From Veronia nyctiphanis (GTDB taxonomy: Bacteria; Pseudomonadota; Gammaproteobacteria; Enterobacterales; Vibrionaceae): 64,000 bases of DNA. Below the pieces are notes generated by a model. It was not told the origin of the DNA. It made no database searches and saw only the letters and a program-made list of their open reading frames with translations. Positions 1-10,531 of the stretch are shown here, in pieces. The position numbers and the translations under genes were made by a program. Numbering within the stretch: the stretch's first letter is position 1; every line of letters begins with the position of its first letter. The stretch spans positions 1-64,000 of the forward strand of contig NZ_PEIB01000022.1 of assembly GCF_004116385.1 (NCBI RefSeq), in the 5' to 3' direction.

Positions 1-10
1 CTCTTCAATT
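1..10 (-). rRNA. 16S rRNA, first bases only
   Basis: The complement of the first ten bases reads AATTGAAGAG, which is the conserved 5' end of bacterial 16S rRNA. The gene continues off the left edge, so only its start is here. The assignment is supported by the boxA element and rRNA-type promoter found upstream on the same strand. Confidence 0.85.
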
Positions 11-21
11 AGAATTTTGTT

Positions 22-37
22 GTTACCCGAAGGTAAC
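22..37 (-). other. rRNA leader hairpin with UUCG loop
   Basis: On the minus-strand transcript GTTACC and GGTAAC pair around a UUCG tetraloop, about 12 bases before 16S begins. A second, imperfect stem lies at about 60-95. Such structures are normal in the rRNA leader, where RNase III and other enzymes process the precursor. The processing role is inferred. Confidence 0.6.
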
Positions 38-204
38 GGCTCAATGAAATACTGTTGTGTTTTGTCTCCGCTTTTAAAAAGCAGAAGCAAAACGAATTGA
101 CTGTGCCGATATAACTGAAGTTATCTCGTTTGGTCACTCAGTAAACATTGATAAATCTTTTTGTCTATCATTCACGAGTGCCCACACAGATTGCATAGGT
201 CAAA

Positions 205-217
205 TTGTTAAAGAGCT
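205..217 (-). promoter_or_regulatory. rrn boxA antitermination site
   Basis: The minus strand reads AGCTCTTTAACAA, nearly identical to the E. coli rRNA boxA TGCTCTTTAACAA, which recruits the NusB/S10 antitermination complex. It lies between the promoter at 284-311 and the 16S start, as expected for an rRNA leader. Confidence 0.88.
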
Positions 218-283
218 TGTCGCGGTGAGGTTAACTCTTGGCTCCTGAGCTTTCATGCTCTGTGCCCCGTCGACAGGAAGCGC

Positions 284-330
284 AGTATAGGGACTTCGAA
301 AAATGGCGCAACCCTTTTTTATGAAAAAAT
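284..330 (-). promoter_or_regulatory. rRNA operon promoter with UP element
   Basis: On the minus strand there is a -35 TTGCGC (306-311), a 16-bp spacer and a -10 TATACT (284-289) followed by the GC-rich discriminator GCGCTTCC. The 16-bp spacing, CCC before the -10 and the GC-rich start closely match E. coli rrnB P1, the class controlled by ppGpp and initiating NTP. The A/T-rich tract at 312-330 fits an UP element. Positions 331-560 hold no gene; they may contain Fis sites, which I could not define. Confidence 0.85.
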
Positions 331-560
331 CACGTTTTCCCTTTCAAGCGGTCAAAGATCAATCAAATGTTTAGGTTTTGGCTATTTCGCCACCAATAAA
401 ACAGTCAATAAGGGTTTTTTCATTCGCTTGCCTCAGCAGATCGAGTAAAGCACAAATTCACTGAGTTGCACATTTTTGTGATTTGAAAACGATGTTAATT
501 AGCCGATGACACGGTTATGAGAATAGTCATGCGTATTTTTTGTTTGGCTGGAGACACAAA

Positions 561-583
561 AAAGCCCGCGTAAGCGGGCTTTT
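561..583 (-). terminator. groEL terminator
   Basis: AAAGCCCGC and GCGGGCTTT pair around a short loop with A and T tracts on either side. It lies 25 bp after the groEL stop codon and could act on both strands. Confidence 0.9.
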
Positions 584-607
584 CCAAGCAATTTCGGTGA
601 GCGATGA

Positions 608-2266
<1,659 letters not shown>

Positions 2267-2286
2267 TTAGTTCGAGGTGAAATGAA

Positions 2287-2577
2287 TTACTCAACGATAG
2301 CCATGATGTCGCTTTCAGACAGGATCAGGACTTCTTTACCGTCAATCTTTTCGCTCTTTGTGCCGTAGCCTTCAGAGAAGATGACGTTATCACCAACTTT
2401 AACGTCCAGCGGTTGTACGTTGCCATTCTCGAGAATGCGGCCGTTACCGACTGCCAGAATCACACCGCGGGTTGATTTCTCTGCCGCAGAGCCTGTTAGT
2501 ACGATACCACCGGCAGATTTTGACTCTGCTTCCTGGCGTTCAACAATTACTCGGTCATGAAGTGGACGAATGTTCAT
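2287..2577 (-). CDS. groES: Co-chaperonin GroES (10 kDa)
   Basis: Forms the heptameric lid of the GroEL cavity. The 96 residues open with [14 protein letters not shown], the standard GroES start, and contain the [16 protein letters not shown] mobile-loop region. An AGGAG ribosome binding site precedes the ATG. It is the first gene of the groES-groEL operon. Length and frame are normal. Confidence 0.98.
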   Translation of the reverse strand: MNIRPLHDRVIVERQEAESKSAGGIVLTGSAAEKSTRGVILAVGNGRILENGNVQPLDVKVGDNVIFSEGYGTKSEKIDGKEVLILSESDIMAIVE

Positions 2578-2656
2578 TGGTCGTCTCCTGAATATTGAAT
2601 GTTATTCCATGTGATAAGTAGTGGCGGTTTCGCACACTAACCATTTTGTAAACCGG

Positions 2657-2685
2657 ATGTGGGGATGGTTTTTTTCAATAACAAG
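2657..2685 (-). promoter_or_regulatory. Heat-shock (sigma-32-type) promoter of groES-groEL
   Basis: The minus strand has CTTGTT, about 15 bases, then CCCCACAT preceded by ACCAT. E. coli groE has CTTGAA and CCATCCCCATTT, so both boxes and the bases before the second box match well. It lies about 80 bp upstream of groES. Sigma-32 control is inferred from the motif. Confidence 0.75.
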
Positions 2686-2784
2686 TGGCGGAGGCAAAAA
2701 TTTTTTGATTTTTTCACGATACCTTTTGCTCCATCACACTCTATCTATTAGGGTAGCCACGCAATCTTTGCCTAAGGGAGCGAT

Positions 2785-4136
2785 ATGAGTGACAAGCATG
2801 GCTTGTTGGCAGGCCCGATTGACGAGACGCTGACCCGGATGACTATCCCCATGGTCTTTGGCCTGCTGGCTATCCTGATGTTCAATCTCGTTGATACGTT
2901 TTTTATATCTCTGCTCGGGACACATGCCCTGGCAGCTATCAGCTTCACGTTTCCGATTACGTTCGCCGTAACCAGCATCACTATGGGCCTAGGTGCCGGG
3001 TTATCCACCTCTGTTGCCCGCCTACTTGGACAAAACAAATCTCATGCCGCTGCAAGCATGACTGCACACGGCTTACTTCTCGCCGTGTTGCTGATTGTCA
3101 TCATGGTGTCTCTGGGTTATTTCACCATCGATCCCTTGTTCAAGCTGCTGGGTGCCGACGAGACATTACTGCCACTCATCCGGGAATATATGGTCATCTG
3201 GTATCCAACTATCCCACTGTTGGTGATCCCCATGGTAGGCAACGCATCATTACGCGCCTCTGGAGATACCAAAACACCCGCTAAAATTATGGTTGTCGCC
3301 GGAGTTATCAACGGCATATTGGATCCTCTGCTTATCTTTGGCTACGGGCCATTTCCTGAGCTGGGTATTCAGGGCGCTGCCATAGCGAGCGCCATTAGCT
3401 GGGCCGCAGCACTTGCCTGCTCGTTGTATATGTTGACGATAAAAGAAAAGCTACTTTCATGGCCGTCCTTACTAAGCTTGCCTGATGACTGGCGGGCAAT
3501 TTTATCCATCGGAACACCTGCGGCACTATCGAATGTACTGACCCCCATTTCCAGCGCAGTGTTGATGTGGCTTTTGGCATCTCAAGGAGCAGTTAGTGTC
3601 GCGGCCTATGGCGCAGCACAACGCGTGGAGTCGTTAATGCTTATTGTGATGATGGCACTGACGTCAGCGTTGACGCCAATGATGGCGCAAAATTTCGGTG
3701 CGGGTAATCCTGAAAGGGCATTTCAAACACTCTTCCGCGCGATACGCTTTTCGTTAATGTTTCAGTTCTTGATGTTTATCGCCATGGTGCCTCTGAGCCA
3801 TCCCATTGCGGTGATGTTCAGTCAAGAAGCCGGCGTACAGGAGAAGCTTTGGCATTACCTGCTGATTGTGCCTTTGTGTTATGGCTTGCAGGGTGCTTGA
3901 TGATGCTGGTGAGTGCGTTGAACGCAATGAAAAAGCCCATCATCTCGTTTGGTTTTAACCTGACAAGGCTTTTTCTTTTAGTCCTGCCACTGGCATGGCT
4001 TGGCAGTGAAATATGGCAAACCGAGGGGCTTTTCATTGGAATCGCGTTAGCGAACGGGATATCAGGAATTGTGGCGTATCTTACTGCCGTCCACTTTAGA
4101 CGGCAGGCGCTAGCAGAGTGGAGGAGCACCTTATAA
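2785..4136 (+). CDS. MATE family multidrug/sodium antiporter (frameshift at about 3897)
   Basis: Inner-membrane exporter of the MATE family, which expels cationic drugs or metabolites in exchange for sodium or protons. The first 371 residues hold most of the dozen expected membrane helices, starting MSDKHGLLAGPIDETLTRMTIP. A TGA at 3898 interrupts it, but the next frame continues at once (LMMLVSALNAMKKPIISF) to a stop at 4134. One added base near 3893-3897 (GGTGC from GGTTGC) gives a 450-residue protein, a normal MATE length. A sequencing error is more likely than a real break. The 3' end overlaps the convergent marR gene by 6 bp. The substrate cannot be told. Confidence 0.85.
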
Positions 4137-4592
4137 GGGCGACGGTGTGACGCCGTCAGCCTTCGCAAGCAGTAGATCCAGCGCTTTGAACAGGTCGCGA
4201 TATTGCGCAGCGCTCATGCCCGCGAGCATCTCACTTTCCCACTCCAGTGCTCTAGGCACGATACGTTGGTATAGCTCTTTCCCTTTCAAAGTCAGGTGAA
4301 GGTATGCCGCACGGTGGTCATTCTGATCTCTGACTCTGCACACATATCCTTTACTCTCAAGGCTTGCCAATGTGCGCGATACCCGCACTTTATCGAGACT
4401 GGTTTCTGCAGATAATTCTTTGGCTTTCACACCATCACGGTTTCCCAATGTCGCCAAGATACGCCACTCAGGACGAGTAATACCAAATTCTTCTTCATAC
4501 AATCGCGCTAGTCCACCCGCCACGTGCTCCGCCGTTTTAACCAGTTTGTAGGGTAAAAAGTTATCCAATGAAAAATCGATAGGTGCTGACAT
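4131..4592 (-). CDS. MarR family transcriptional regulator
   Basis: Winged-helix DNA-binding repressor family. The likely start is at 4592 (MSAPIDFSLDNFLPYKLVK), 16 codons inside the longest frame, giving 153 residues. The helix-turn-helix and wing lie around residues 50-105 (EWRILATLG, SLDKVRVSRTLASLESKGYV, DQNDHRAAYLHLT). It is divergent from the homogentisate operon and convergent with the MATE gene, so it could control either. MarR proteins often sense phenolic ligands, which fits homogentisate catabolism. The target is inferred. Confidence 0.88.
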   Translation of the reverse strand: MSAPIDFSLDNFLPYKLVKTAEHVAGGLARLYEEEFGITRPEWRILATLGNRDGVKAKELSAETSLDKVRVSRTLASLESKGYVCRVRDQNDHRAAYLHLTLKGKELYQRIVPRALEWESEMLAGMSAAQYRDLFKALDLLLAKADGVTPSPL

Positions 4593-4655
4593 AAATGCGG
4601 TTACCCCTTCATGGTTGTGTCGAATGCAGTGCCAAAACACTGTTCGACTTCATCA

Positions 4656-4674
4656 TTGAGAAATAGTTTCTCAA
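4656..4674. promoter_or_regulatory. Perfect inverted repeat, candidate MarR operator
   Basis: TTGAGAAA, three bases, TTTCTCAA: a perfect 8+3+8 inverted repeat in the divergent region between marR and hmgA, 64 bp upstream of the marR start and about 210 bp upstream of hmgA. Size and symmetry fit a dimeric winged-helix regulator. Binding is inferred. Confidence 0.55.
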
Positions 4675-4882
4675 GAAATCGTTACATCTTTAATTGTTAC
4701 TACGTCGAGCACAGCTCGCCAACGGTAACCCTTGAACTTAAGACATTTTCAATAGACCAGTCACAAATATGACTAAATTTCCGTCATTCTTGTTGTTGCC
4801 ATAGTGAACAATTTAGGGCTATCATAGCATATAGTTACAAATGAAACCAAATAAGGCCCGCAAGGCCAACAGGGAGACGAGT

Positions 4883-6018
4883 ATGCGCAAGTGGTTTTCA
4901 TTTCCAATCAAAGAGGGTGAAACCTCACGCCAGGCCCATTGTGATCTGCCTGAAGGAACATATGAGAGAGAATGTGGCAAAGAAGGCTTCTTTGGCCCGG
5001 CCACGCATATGTACCACCAGCATGCACCTACGGGTTGGTCTCATTGGGAAGGCTCACTACGCCCACATGCATTTGATACCAACAAGGTAGAGAATGCGGA
5101 AGGCAACCCAATGACTGCCCCTCTGCTGCTGACTAACCCGAACGTTAAAGTCCGTATCTGGAACTGCGACGAGCAGATGAATTATCTCGTGCGTAATGGC
5201 GATGGCGATGACTGTCTGTTTGTTCATGAAGGCAGCGGCGATCTTTACTGTGACTATGGCCACCTGTCATTCCGCGACGGTGATTACCTGATCATTCCAC
5301 GCTCGACCAACTGGCGTATCGTGCCGAAAGAGCCTGTGACTATGCTGATGATCGAGGCCACGCATAGCTCTTATATGAGTTCTGATAAAGCATCGTCGGT
5401 GATCACGCGGTCTATGACCCTGCCATCCTTGAGCACGCGTCAATCAACGACGCGTTTAAAGCACAGCAAAGCAGTAACGAGACTTGGCAGGTCTTCCTGA
5501 AATCACGTAACGAGATGAACTGCATTACGTATCCGTTCAATCCGCTAGATGCGAAGGGCTGGAAAGGTAATCTGACGGTATTCAAATTGAACTGGCGTGA
5601 CATCCGTCCGTTGATGAGTCACCGTTACCACTTACCACCATCGGCACACACCACCTTTGTTGCCAGCGGCTTTGTCATTTGTACCTTTGTTCCCCGCCCT
5701 ATCGAGAGCGATCCGGGTGCATTGAAGGTGCCGTTCTACCACAACAATGACGATTACGATGAGGTCATTTTCTATCACCGTGGCGAATTCTTCAGCCGTG
5801 ACAACATTCACCCGGGTATGGTGACGCACCACCCATGTGGCTTCCCTCACGGCCCACACCCGAAAGCCTTCGCTGCAGGCGCGAAACGCGTTAAAGCAGA
5901 AACTGACGAAGTGGCAGTGATGATTGATACACGTATGCCTTTGGATCTCGCTGAAGCAGCAGTGGCAACAGAAGACAAAGATTACGTGAAATCCTGGCAG
6001 ACACCACCGACAGCTTAA
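4883..6018 (+). CDS. hmgA: Homogentisate 1,2-dioxygenase (frameshift at about 5390)
   Basis: Iron(II) enzyme that opens the ring of homogentisate to maleylacetoacetate in tyrosine and phenylalanine breakdown. The ATG at 4883 follows AGGGAGA and gives MRKWFSFPIKEGETSRQAHC; an upstream in-frame ATG at 4841 lacks a ribosome binding site. Conserved stretches include RDGDYLIIPR, FYHRGEFFSRDNIHPGM and THHPCGFPHGPHP, the iron-ligand region. The frame shifts at about 5390, where AAAGCATCGTC needs one more G to read DKGIVGDHAVYDPAIL. With it the protein is 378 residues. Probably a one-base sequence error. First gene of hmgA-fahA-maiA-aacS. Confidence 0.92.
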
Positions 6019-6052
6019 GTTCATTAGGCCAAGGTAAAGTAAGGAGAAGACA

Positions 6053-7036
6053 ATGAAACTGGCATCTTTGAAACACGGACGCGACGGCAAACTCATTGTC
6101 GTCTCCCGAGATCTCAAACAGGCTGTTGAAGTATCTGACATTGCACCGACCTTGCAGGTCGCACTGGATAACTGGTCAGATTCAGCCCCTGCGCTCGAAA
6201 AGCGCTATCAAGCTCTCAATGACGGCCAATGCACCGATGCGTTCAGCTTTGATCCGGCGGCGTGCGCTTCTCCTTTACCCCGAGCCTATCAATGGGCTGA
6301 CGGTAGTGCTTATGTCAACCATGTCGAACTGGTCAGAAAAGCACGTGGTGCCGAGGTACCCGAAAGCTTTTGGACAGACCCGTTGATGTATCAGGGAATG
6401 TCTGATGGTTTTCTGGCACCACATGATGACATTGAACTTTGTGACGAAGCGTGGGGCTGTGACTTTGAGGCTGAAATTGCGGTGATCACTGACGATGTGC
6501 CCATGGCATCATCGGCAGAGCAAAGCGCGAAACACATTAAGTTACTGATGTTGGTCAACGATGTGTCACTGAGAAACCTTATCCCCGCTGAGCTGGCGAA
6601 AGGCTTTGGCTTCTTTCAGTCAAAACCTGCATCAGCGTTTTCTCCTGTCGCTGTGACACCGGATGAACTCGGCGATGTCTGGCAGAACAATAAAGTTCAT
6701 CTGCCTCTCGAAGTTAACCTCAACGACAAGCTGTTCGGCGCACCGAATGCAGGCGTTGATATGACCTTTGACTTCTCGCAGTTGGTTGCCCACGTGGCCA
6801 AAAGTCGTCATGTCGCAGCAGGCACCATTGTCGGCTCCGGCACAGTGTCGAACCTTGATCGCAGCAAAGGCTCTTGCTGTCTGGCTGAACGCCGTATGCT
6901 TGAAATTATTGAACATGGCGAAGCAAAAACGCCATTCATGAAGTATGGCGACAAAATAGAAATTGATATGCATGACAGCAAAGGCGATTCGATCTTCGGT
7001 AAGATCAGCCAGACTGTTGTGCCTTATACCCGCTAA
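6053..7036 (+). CDS. Fumarylacetoacetate hydrolase family protein
   Basis: Splits fumarylacetoacetate into fumarate and acetoacetate, the last ring-derived step of tyrosine breakdown. The 327-residue protein has the FAH fold: YVNHVELVRKARGAEVP, the acidic metal-site stretch DFEAEIAVITDD, the conserved KGFGFFQSKPASAFSPV, and VGSGTVSNLD near the C-terminus. AAGGAGA precedes the ATG at 6053. It sits between hmgA and maiA, so the substrate assignment is well supported by context. Confidence 0.93.
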   Translation: MKLASLKHGRDGKLIVVSRDLKQAVEVSDIAPTLQVALDNWSDSAPALEKRYQALNDGQCTDAFSFDPAACASPLPRAYQWADGSAYVNHVELVRKARGAEVPESFWTDPLMYQGMSDGFLAPHDDIELCDEAWGCDFEAEIAVITDDVPMASSAEQSAKHIKLLMLVNDVSLRNLIPAELAKGFGFFQSKPASAFSPVAVTPDELGDVWQNNKVHLPLEVNLNDKLFGAPNAGVDMTFDFSQLVAHVAKSRHVAAGTIVGSGTVSNLDRSKGSCCLAERRMLEIIEHGEAKTPFMKYGDKIEIDMHDSKGDSIFGKISQTVVPYTR

Positions 7037-7059
7037 TTCACGTGTAAATGGCAGAGATC

Positions 7060-7686
7060 ATGGAAAGAACGCTCTACGATTACAGCAAATCCTCGGCATC
7101 ATACCGAGTGAGAATTGCACTGAATCTAAAAGGCCTTGATTACGAGGCCATCTCAGTTCCGTTGCTGGAAAATGCCCAGCGAAGCGTCGACTACTTACAG
7201 AAAAATCCTGCTGGTTTGGTACCAAGCTTTATCGAAGATAGTGAGGTGATCACCCAATCGCTGGCGATCCTTGAGTATCTAGAAGAGAAGCACCCAGAAA
7301 CAGCATTGTTACCAGAAGGTGCAGTCGAACGCGCTCGCTGCCGAGCTTTGGCTCTCGATATTGCCTGTGATGTCCACCCTCTGAACAATCTAAGAGTATT
7401 GAAGTATCTCACCGGACATATGGGCCATAGTGAGCAAGAGAAACTGGATTGGTATCTGCACTGGCTGAAAGAAGGGCTGGCCGCGCTGGAAGCAAAACTG
7501 GCTCACAGTAACTCGCGTTTTTGCTGTGGTAACATCCCGACCATAGCCGATGTTTGTCTGGTGCCGCAGATGTTTAATGCACGCCGGTTCGAGCTTGATC
7601 TCAGCCCTTATCAAAGGTTAGTAGCGATCGATGCGGAATGTCAGTCCCTGCCTGCCTTTGAAAAGGCGCATCCAGCCAACGTTTAG
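7060..7686 (+). CDS. maiA: Maleylacetoacetate isomerase (zeta-class GST)
   Basis: Glutathione-dependent isomerase converting maleylacetoacetate to fumarylacetoacetate. I prefer the ATG at 7060 (MERTLYDYSKSSASYRVRIA), preceded by AGAGA, over 7048, which lacks a ribosome binding site; the product is 208 residues. The motif SSASYRVRIALNLKGL is the glutathione-site signature of zeta-class transferases, and the C-terminal helical domain carries CGNIPTIADVCLVPQMFNA. It follows fahA by 23 bp in the operon. Confidence 0.93.
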   Translation: MERTLYDYSKSSASYRVRIALNLKGLDYEAISVPLLENAQRSVDYLQKNPAGLVPSFIEDSEVITQSLAILEYLEEKHPETALLPEGAVERARCRALALDIACDVHPLNNLRVLKYLTGHMGHSEQEKLDWYLHWLKEGLAALEAKLAHSNSRFCCGNIPTIADVCLVPQMFNARRFELDLSPYQRLVAIDAECQSLPAFEKAHPANV

Positions 7687-7694
7687 GAGTAACT

Positions 7695-9662
7695 ATGGAT
7701 CAACAACCCCTATGGCGCCCCAGCGCCAAGCGTGTTGCCGATGCAAACATGACGGAGTTCATTCAGGCTGTTAACCAGCAGAATGATGTCAAATTAAAGG
7801 ATTATGCTTCGCTCTATCAATGGTCTGTGGCTGAGAGCGATGCTTTTTGGGCAGCACTGTGGGATTTCTCCGGAGTCATCGGTGATCGTGGGGACAGGAT
7901 CCGTTATACCGATGCTAACAGCCCGGCGAAAAACAGCCAGTGGTTTCCGGATGCCAAGATAAACTTTGCGGAAAACCTGCTGCAATGGGCTGACGAAATG
8001 GGCCCACAAGACGCCATTGTCTTCAGTGGTGAGCTGGAAACACCGCGCACGCTTAGCTGGACGATGCTCCGCAATCAGGTGGCCTATGTTGCTGAACTCC
8101 TCAAAGCACAGGGTATTGAAGAAGGAGATGTTGTCGCAGGCTACCTGCCAAACATTTCTGAAACCGTTGTGGCAATGCTCGCAGCCACCTCGCTCGGCGC
8201 GATTTGGACATCCACTTCTCCCGATTTTGGCGTTGAAAGTGTGCTCGACAGGTTCGGACAAACCGAACCAAAAGTCCTCTTCACTACAGATTGTTATCAC
8301 TACAACGGCAAGACGCACGATAGCCTGAGTAAAGCTCGTGATATTGCTGCCCGGGTCAACAGCATCCAACAACTGGTCGTGATCCCGTTTGCAGGTGACG
8401 GCTCACTGAGTCAACCGCTAAGCAATGACGAACAAAACTGGCGTGATCTTCTGGAAGGCGATGTCCCGACGCTGACCTTTACCAGAACCGATTTTAATGC
8501 CCCGCTTTATATCCTGTATTCATCAGGTACGACGGGTAAACCCAAGTGCATTGTCCACAGCGTAGGCGGTACCTTACTCAACCACCTGAAAGAGCACCAG
8601 CTTCATTCAGACGTGAAAGTTGGCGACCGTTTGTTCTACTTCACCACCTGTGGCTGGATGATGTGGAACTGGATGGTCACCGCGCTGGCGAGCGGCGCAA
8701 CACTGGTGCTGTTTGATGGCAGCCCGTCATGCCCTGACACAGGCGTACTTTGGCGTTTGGCTGAATCACAGAAAGTGACTCTATTTGGCACATCGGCCAA
8801 ATACTTGGAAGCGCTAGAAAAGCAGAACTATGTGCCGGGTAAAGAGCATAACCTCGAGAAACTGAGAACCCTCTGCTCAACTGGTTCAGTCCTTGCCCCT
8901 GAACAGTTTGATTACGTGTACCGCGATATCAAGCAAGATGTGCAGCTTAGCTCAATAGCCGGTGGTACCGATATCTGTGGCTGTTTCGTGCTGGGTAGCC
9001 CAATCAGCCCTGTCTACAAAGGGCAGGCTCAGGTTCGTGGCCTTGGTATGGATGTCAACGTATTCAACAGTGCCGGACAGCCTGTCGTAGAAGAGAAAGG
9101 TGAGCTGGTTTGTTGCAACTCGTTCCCGAACCAACCTGTTGGTTTCTGGCACGATCATGATGGTGCGCGCTATCACAAAGCCTACTGGGATAAAATTCAT
9201 GACGTCTGGTTCCACGGCGATTACGTGGAGCTCACGTCACAAGGTGGTATGACCTTCTTTGGCCGATCGGATGCGATCCTCAATCCAGGTGGTGTTCGAA
9301 TTGGTACCGCTGAGATCTACCGCCATGTCAATCAGTTGGAAGAGATCCTCGATTCTGTGGTGATTGGACAAGAATGGCAAAATGATGTTCGCGTGGTGCT
9401 GTTTGTGAAAATTCTGCCGGGTGTCGATCTGGATGATCAACTCGAAACACTTGTCAGAAAAGAGATCCGCACCCACTGCACGCCGCGTCATGTGCCTGCA
9501 AAAATCGTAGGTGTCACCGATATTCCACGAACCAAATCTGGAAAGCTGGCAGAGCTTGCCGTCAGGGATGTGGTTCACGGGCGGGAAGTCGCACAGCTTA
9601 GTGCACTTGATAACCCAGAGTCTTTGGCGCAATACAAAAACCGTCCTGAACTGGACGACTAA
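7695..9662 (+). CDS. Acetoacetyl-CoA synthetase
   Basis: Activates acetoacetate with ATP and CoA to acetoacetyl-CoA, so the acetoacetate made by the upstream enzymes can enter thiolysis. Adenylate-forming family, 655 residues, the usual length for acetoacetate-CoA ligase. It shows YSSGTTGKPKCIVHS (AMP-binding), the HGDYVELTSQGGMTFFGRSD hinge region, and PRTKSGKLAEL with the conserved catalytic lysine near the end. AGGAG lies 5 bases before the ATG and only 8 bp separate it from maiA. A terminator follows the stop. Confidence 0.94.
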   Translation: MDQQPLWRPSAKRVADANMTEFIQAVNQQNDVKLKDYASLYQWSVAESDAFWAALWDFSGVIGDRGDRIRYTDANSPAKNSQWFPDAKINFAENLLQWADEMGPQDAIVFSGELETPRTLSWTMLRNQVAYVAELLKAQGIEEGDVVAGYLPNISETVVAMLAATSLGAIWTSTSPDFGVESVLDRFGQTEPKVLFTTDCYHYNGKTHDSLSKARDIAARVNSIQQLVVIPFAGDGSLSQPLSNDEQNWRDLLEGDVPTLTFTRTDFNAPLYILYSSGTTGKPKCIVHSVGGTLLNHLKEHQLHSDVKVGDRLFYFTTCGWMMWNWMVTALASGATLVLFDGSPSCPDTGVLWRLAESQKVTLFGTSAKYLEALEKQNYVPGKEHNLEKLRTLCSTGSVLAPEQFDYVYRDIKQDVQLSSIAGGTDICGCFVLGSPISPVYKGQAQVRGLGMDVNVFNSAGQPVVEEKGELVCCNSFPNQPVGFWHDHDGARYHKAYWDKIHDVWFHGDYVELTSQGGMTFFGRSDAILNPGGVRIGTAEIYRHVNQLEEILDSVVIGQEWQNDVRVVLFVKILPGVDLDDQLETLVRKEIRTHCTPRHVPAKIVGVTDIPRTKSGKLAELAVRDVVHGREVAQLSALDNPESLAQYKNRPELDD

Positions 9663-9682
9663 AATCAAGCAACCCCTCATGC

Positions 9683-9715
9683 AATCAGCCCGGCATAAAC
9701 CGGGCTGATTTTTTA
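9683..9715 (+). terminator. Terminator of the homogentisate operon
   Basis: An 11-bp perfect stem AATCAGCCCGG / CCGGGCTGATT with a 6-base loop, followed by a T tract. It lies 20 bp after the acetoacetyl-CoA synthetase stop and just beyond the end of the convergent fxsA gene, so it may serve both. Confidence 0.92.
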
Positions 9716-9726
9716 TTTCTGCTTCG

Positions 9727-10235
9727 TTATTCGAGGCGATCTTTGTCTTTATCGTCTTTTCTCTCGAATTCACCTTCAAAGGTGTCACCGTCTCTGGCGT
9801 CAGGCTGTTGCTGACGAAACGAATCATGCTGCTGACGCTGCTCTGTGTAAGCTTGAAACCCCGCCGTTCCTCCGCCTTGTCTGAACTTCGTCAGGCAATA
9901 TTTCGCAATCATTGCGCGTGGGCCGGACAAGAGTACCGTCATTCCCATGGCATCAGTCATAAAGCTGGAGTCAGCAACAAAACACCCGCTACTGCCAGTA
10001 ATACACCTTCCATAATTTGTTGCGCAGGCAATTGCCCTTGTTGCATACGGCTTTGCGCAGTCATCAACGTTTGTAATCCCTGACTTCTGACCAAAGACGC
10101 ACCGACTACCGCTGTCACTAATACCAGTGCCAGTGTGGTCCATAACCCAAGAAACCCGCCGACCTGAATAAACAGACCAATTTCAATGATGGGCACAACG
10201 ATAAATAAAAATAAAATAACCGGAAACACGTTCAT
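9727..10235 (-). CDS. fxsA: FxsA family membrane protein (frameshift at about 9962)
   Basis: Small inner-membrane protein; in E. coli FxsA overproduction affects exclusion of phage T7. The N-terminus (MNVFPVILFLFIVVPIIEIG) and GASLVRSQGLQTL are typical. At 9962 the frame closes too soon (LLLTPAL), while the next frame continues FMTDAMGMTVLLSGPRAMI; one extra G (CCAGC to CCAGGC) joins them as LLLTPGFMTDA, the family pattern, giving 169 residues. The C-terminal tail is charged. It is divergent from aspA, with which fxsA is also linked in E. coli. Positions 10236-10531 hold no gene; they should contain both promoters. Confidence 0.88.
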
Positions 10236-10531
10236 CCTTTATTTACTGTGTTTTGCGTATGCTACCACTTTCGCCGCCTGATCCCAGCAGTAAGTCGATA
10301 AGTCACACACATGTTAACGTTAAGTCATATCCTGTTACACCATACCAACCGTTGCTCTTGGCAAGAAATTTTTTATGTTCCAGAAAAGTGATCAGAGAGC
10401 TTTTTTTGCTCTGACCAAGAGTAAAATCATCAACATAAAACATCGATATAGTGCCGATTAATCGAAAAATTAACCTTAAAAAAACTATAAGTGCAATTAA
10501 TTACACTATTCATAATAAGAAATGGCACACA

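Noticed and set aside
10380-10415. Terminator upstream of aspA (TCAGAGAGC ... GCTCTGA)
   Set aside because: The stem has a bulge, the T run is in the loop and there is no T tract after it on either strand.
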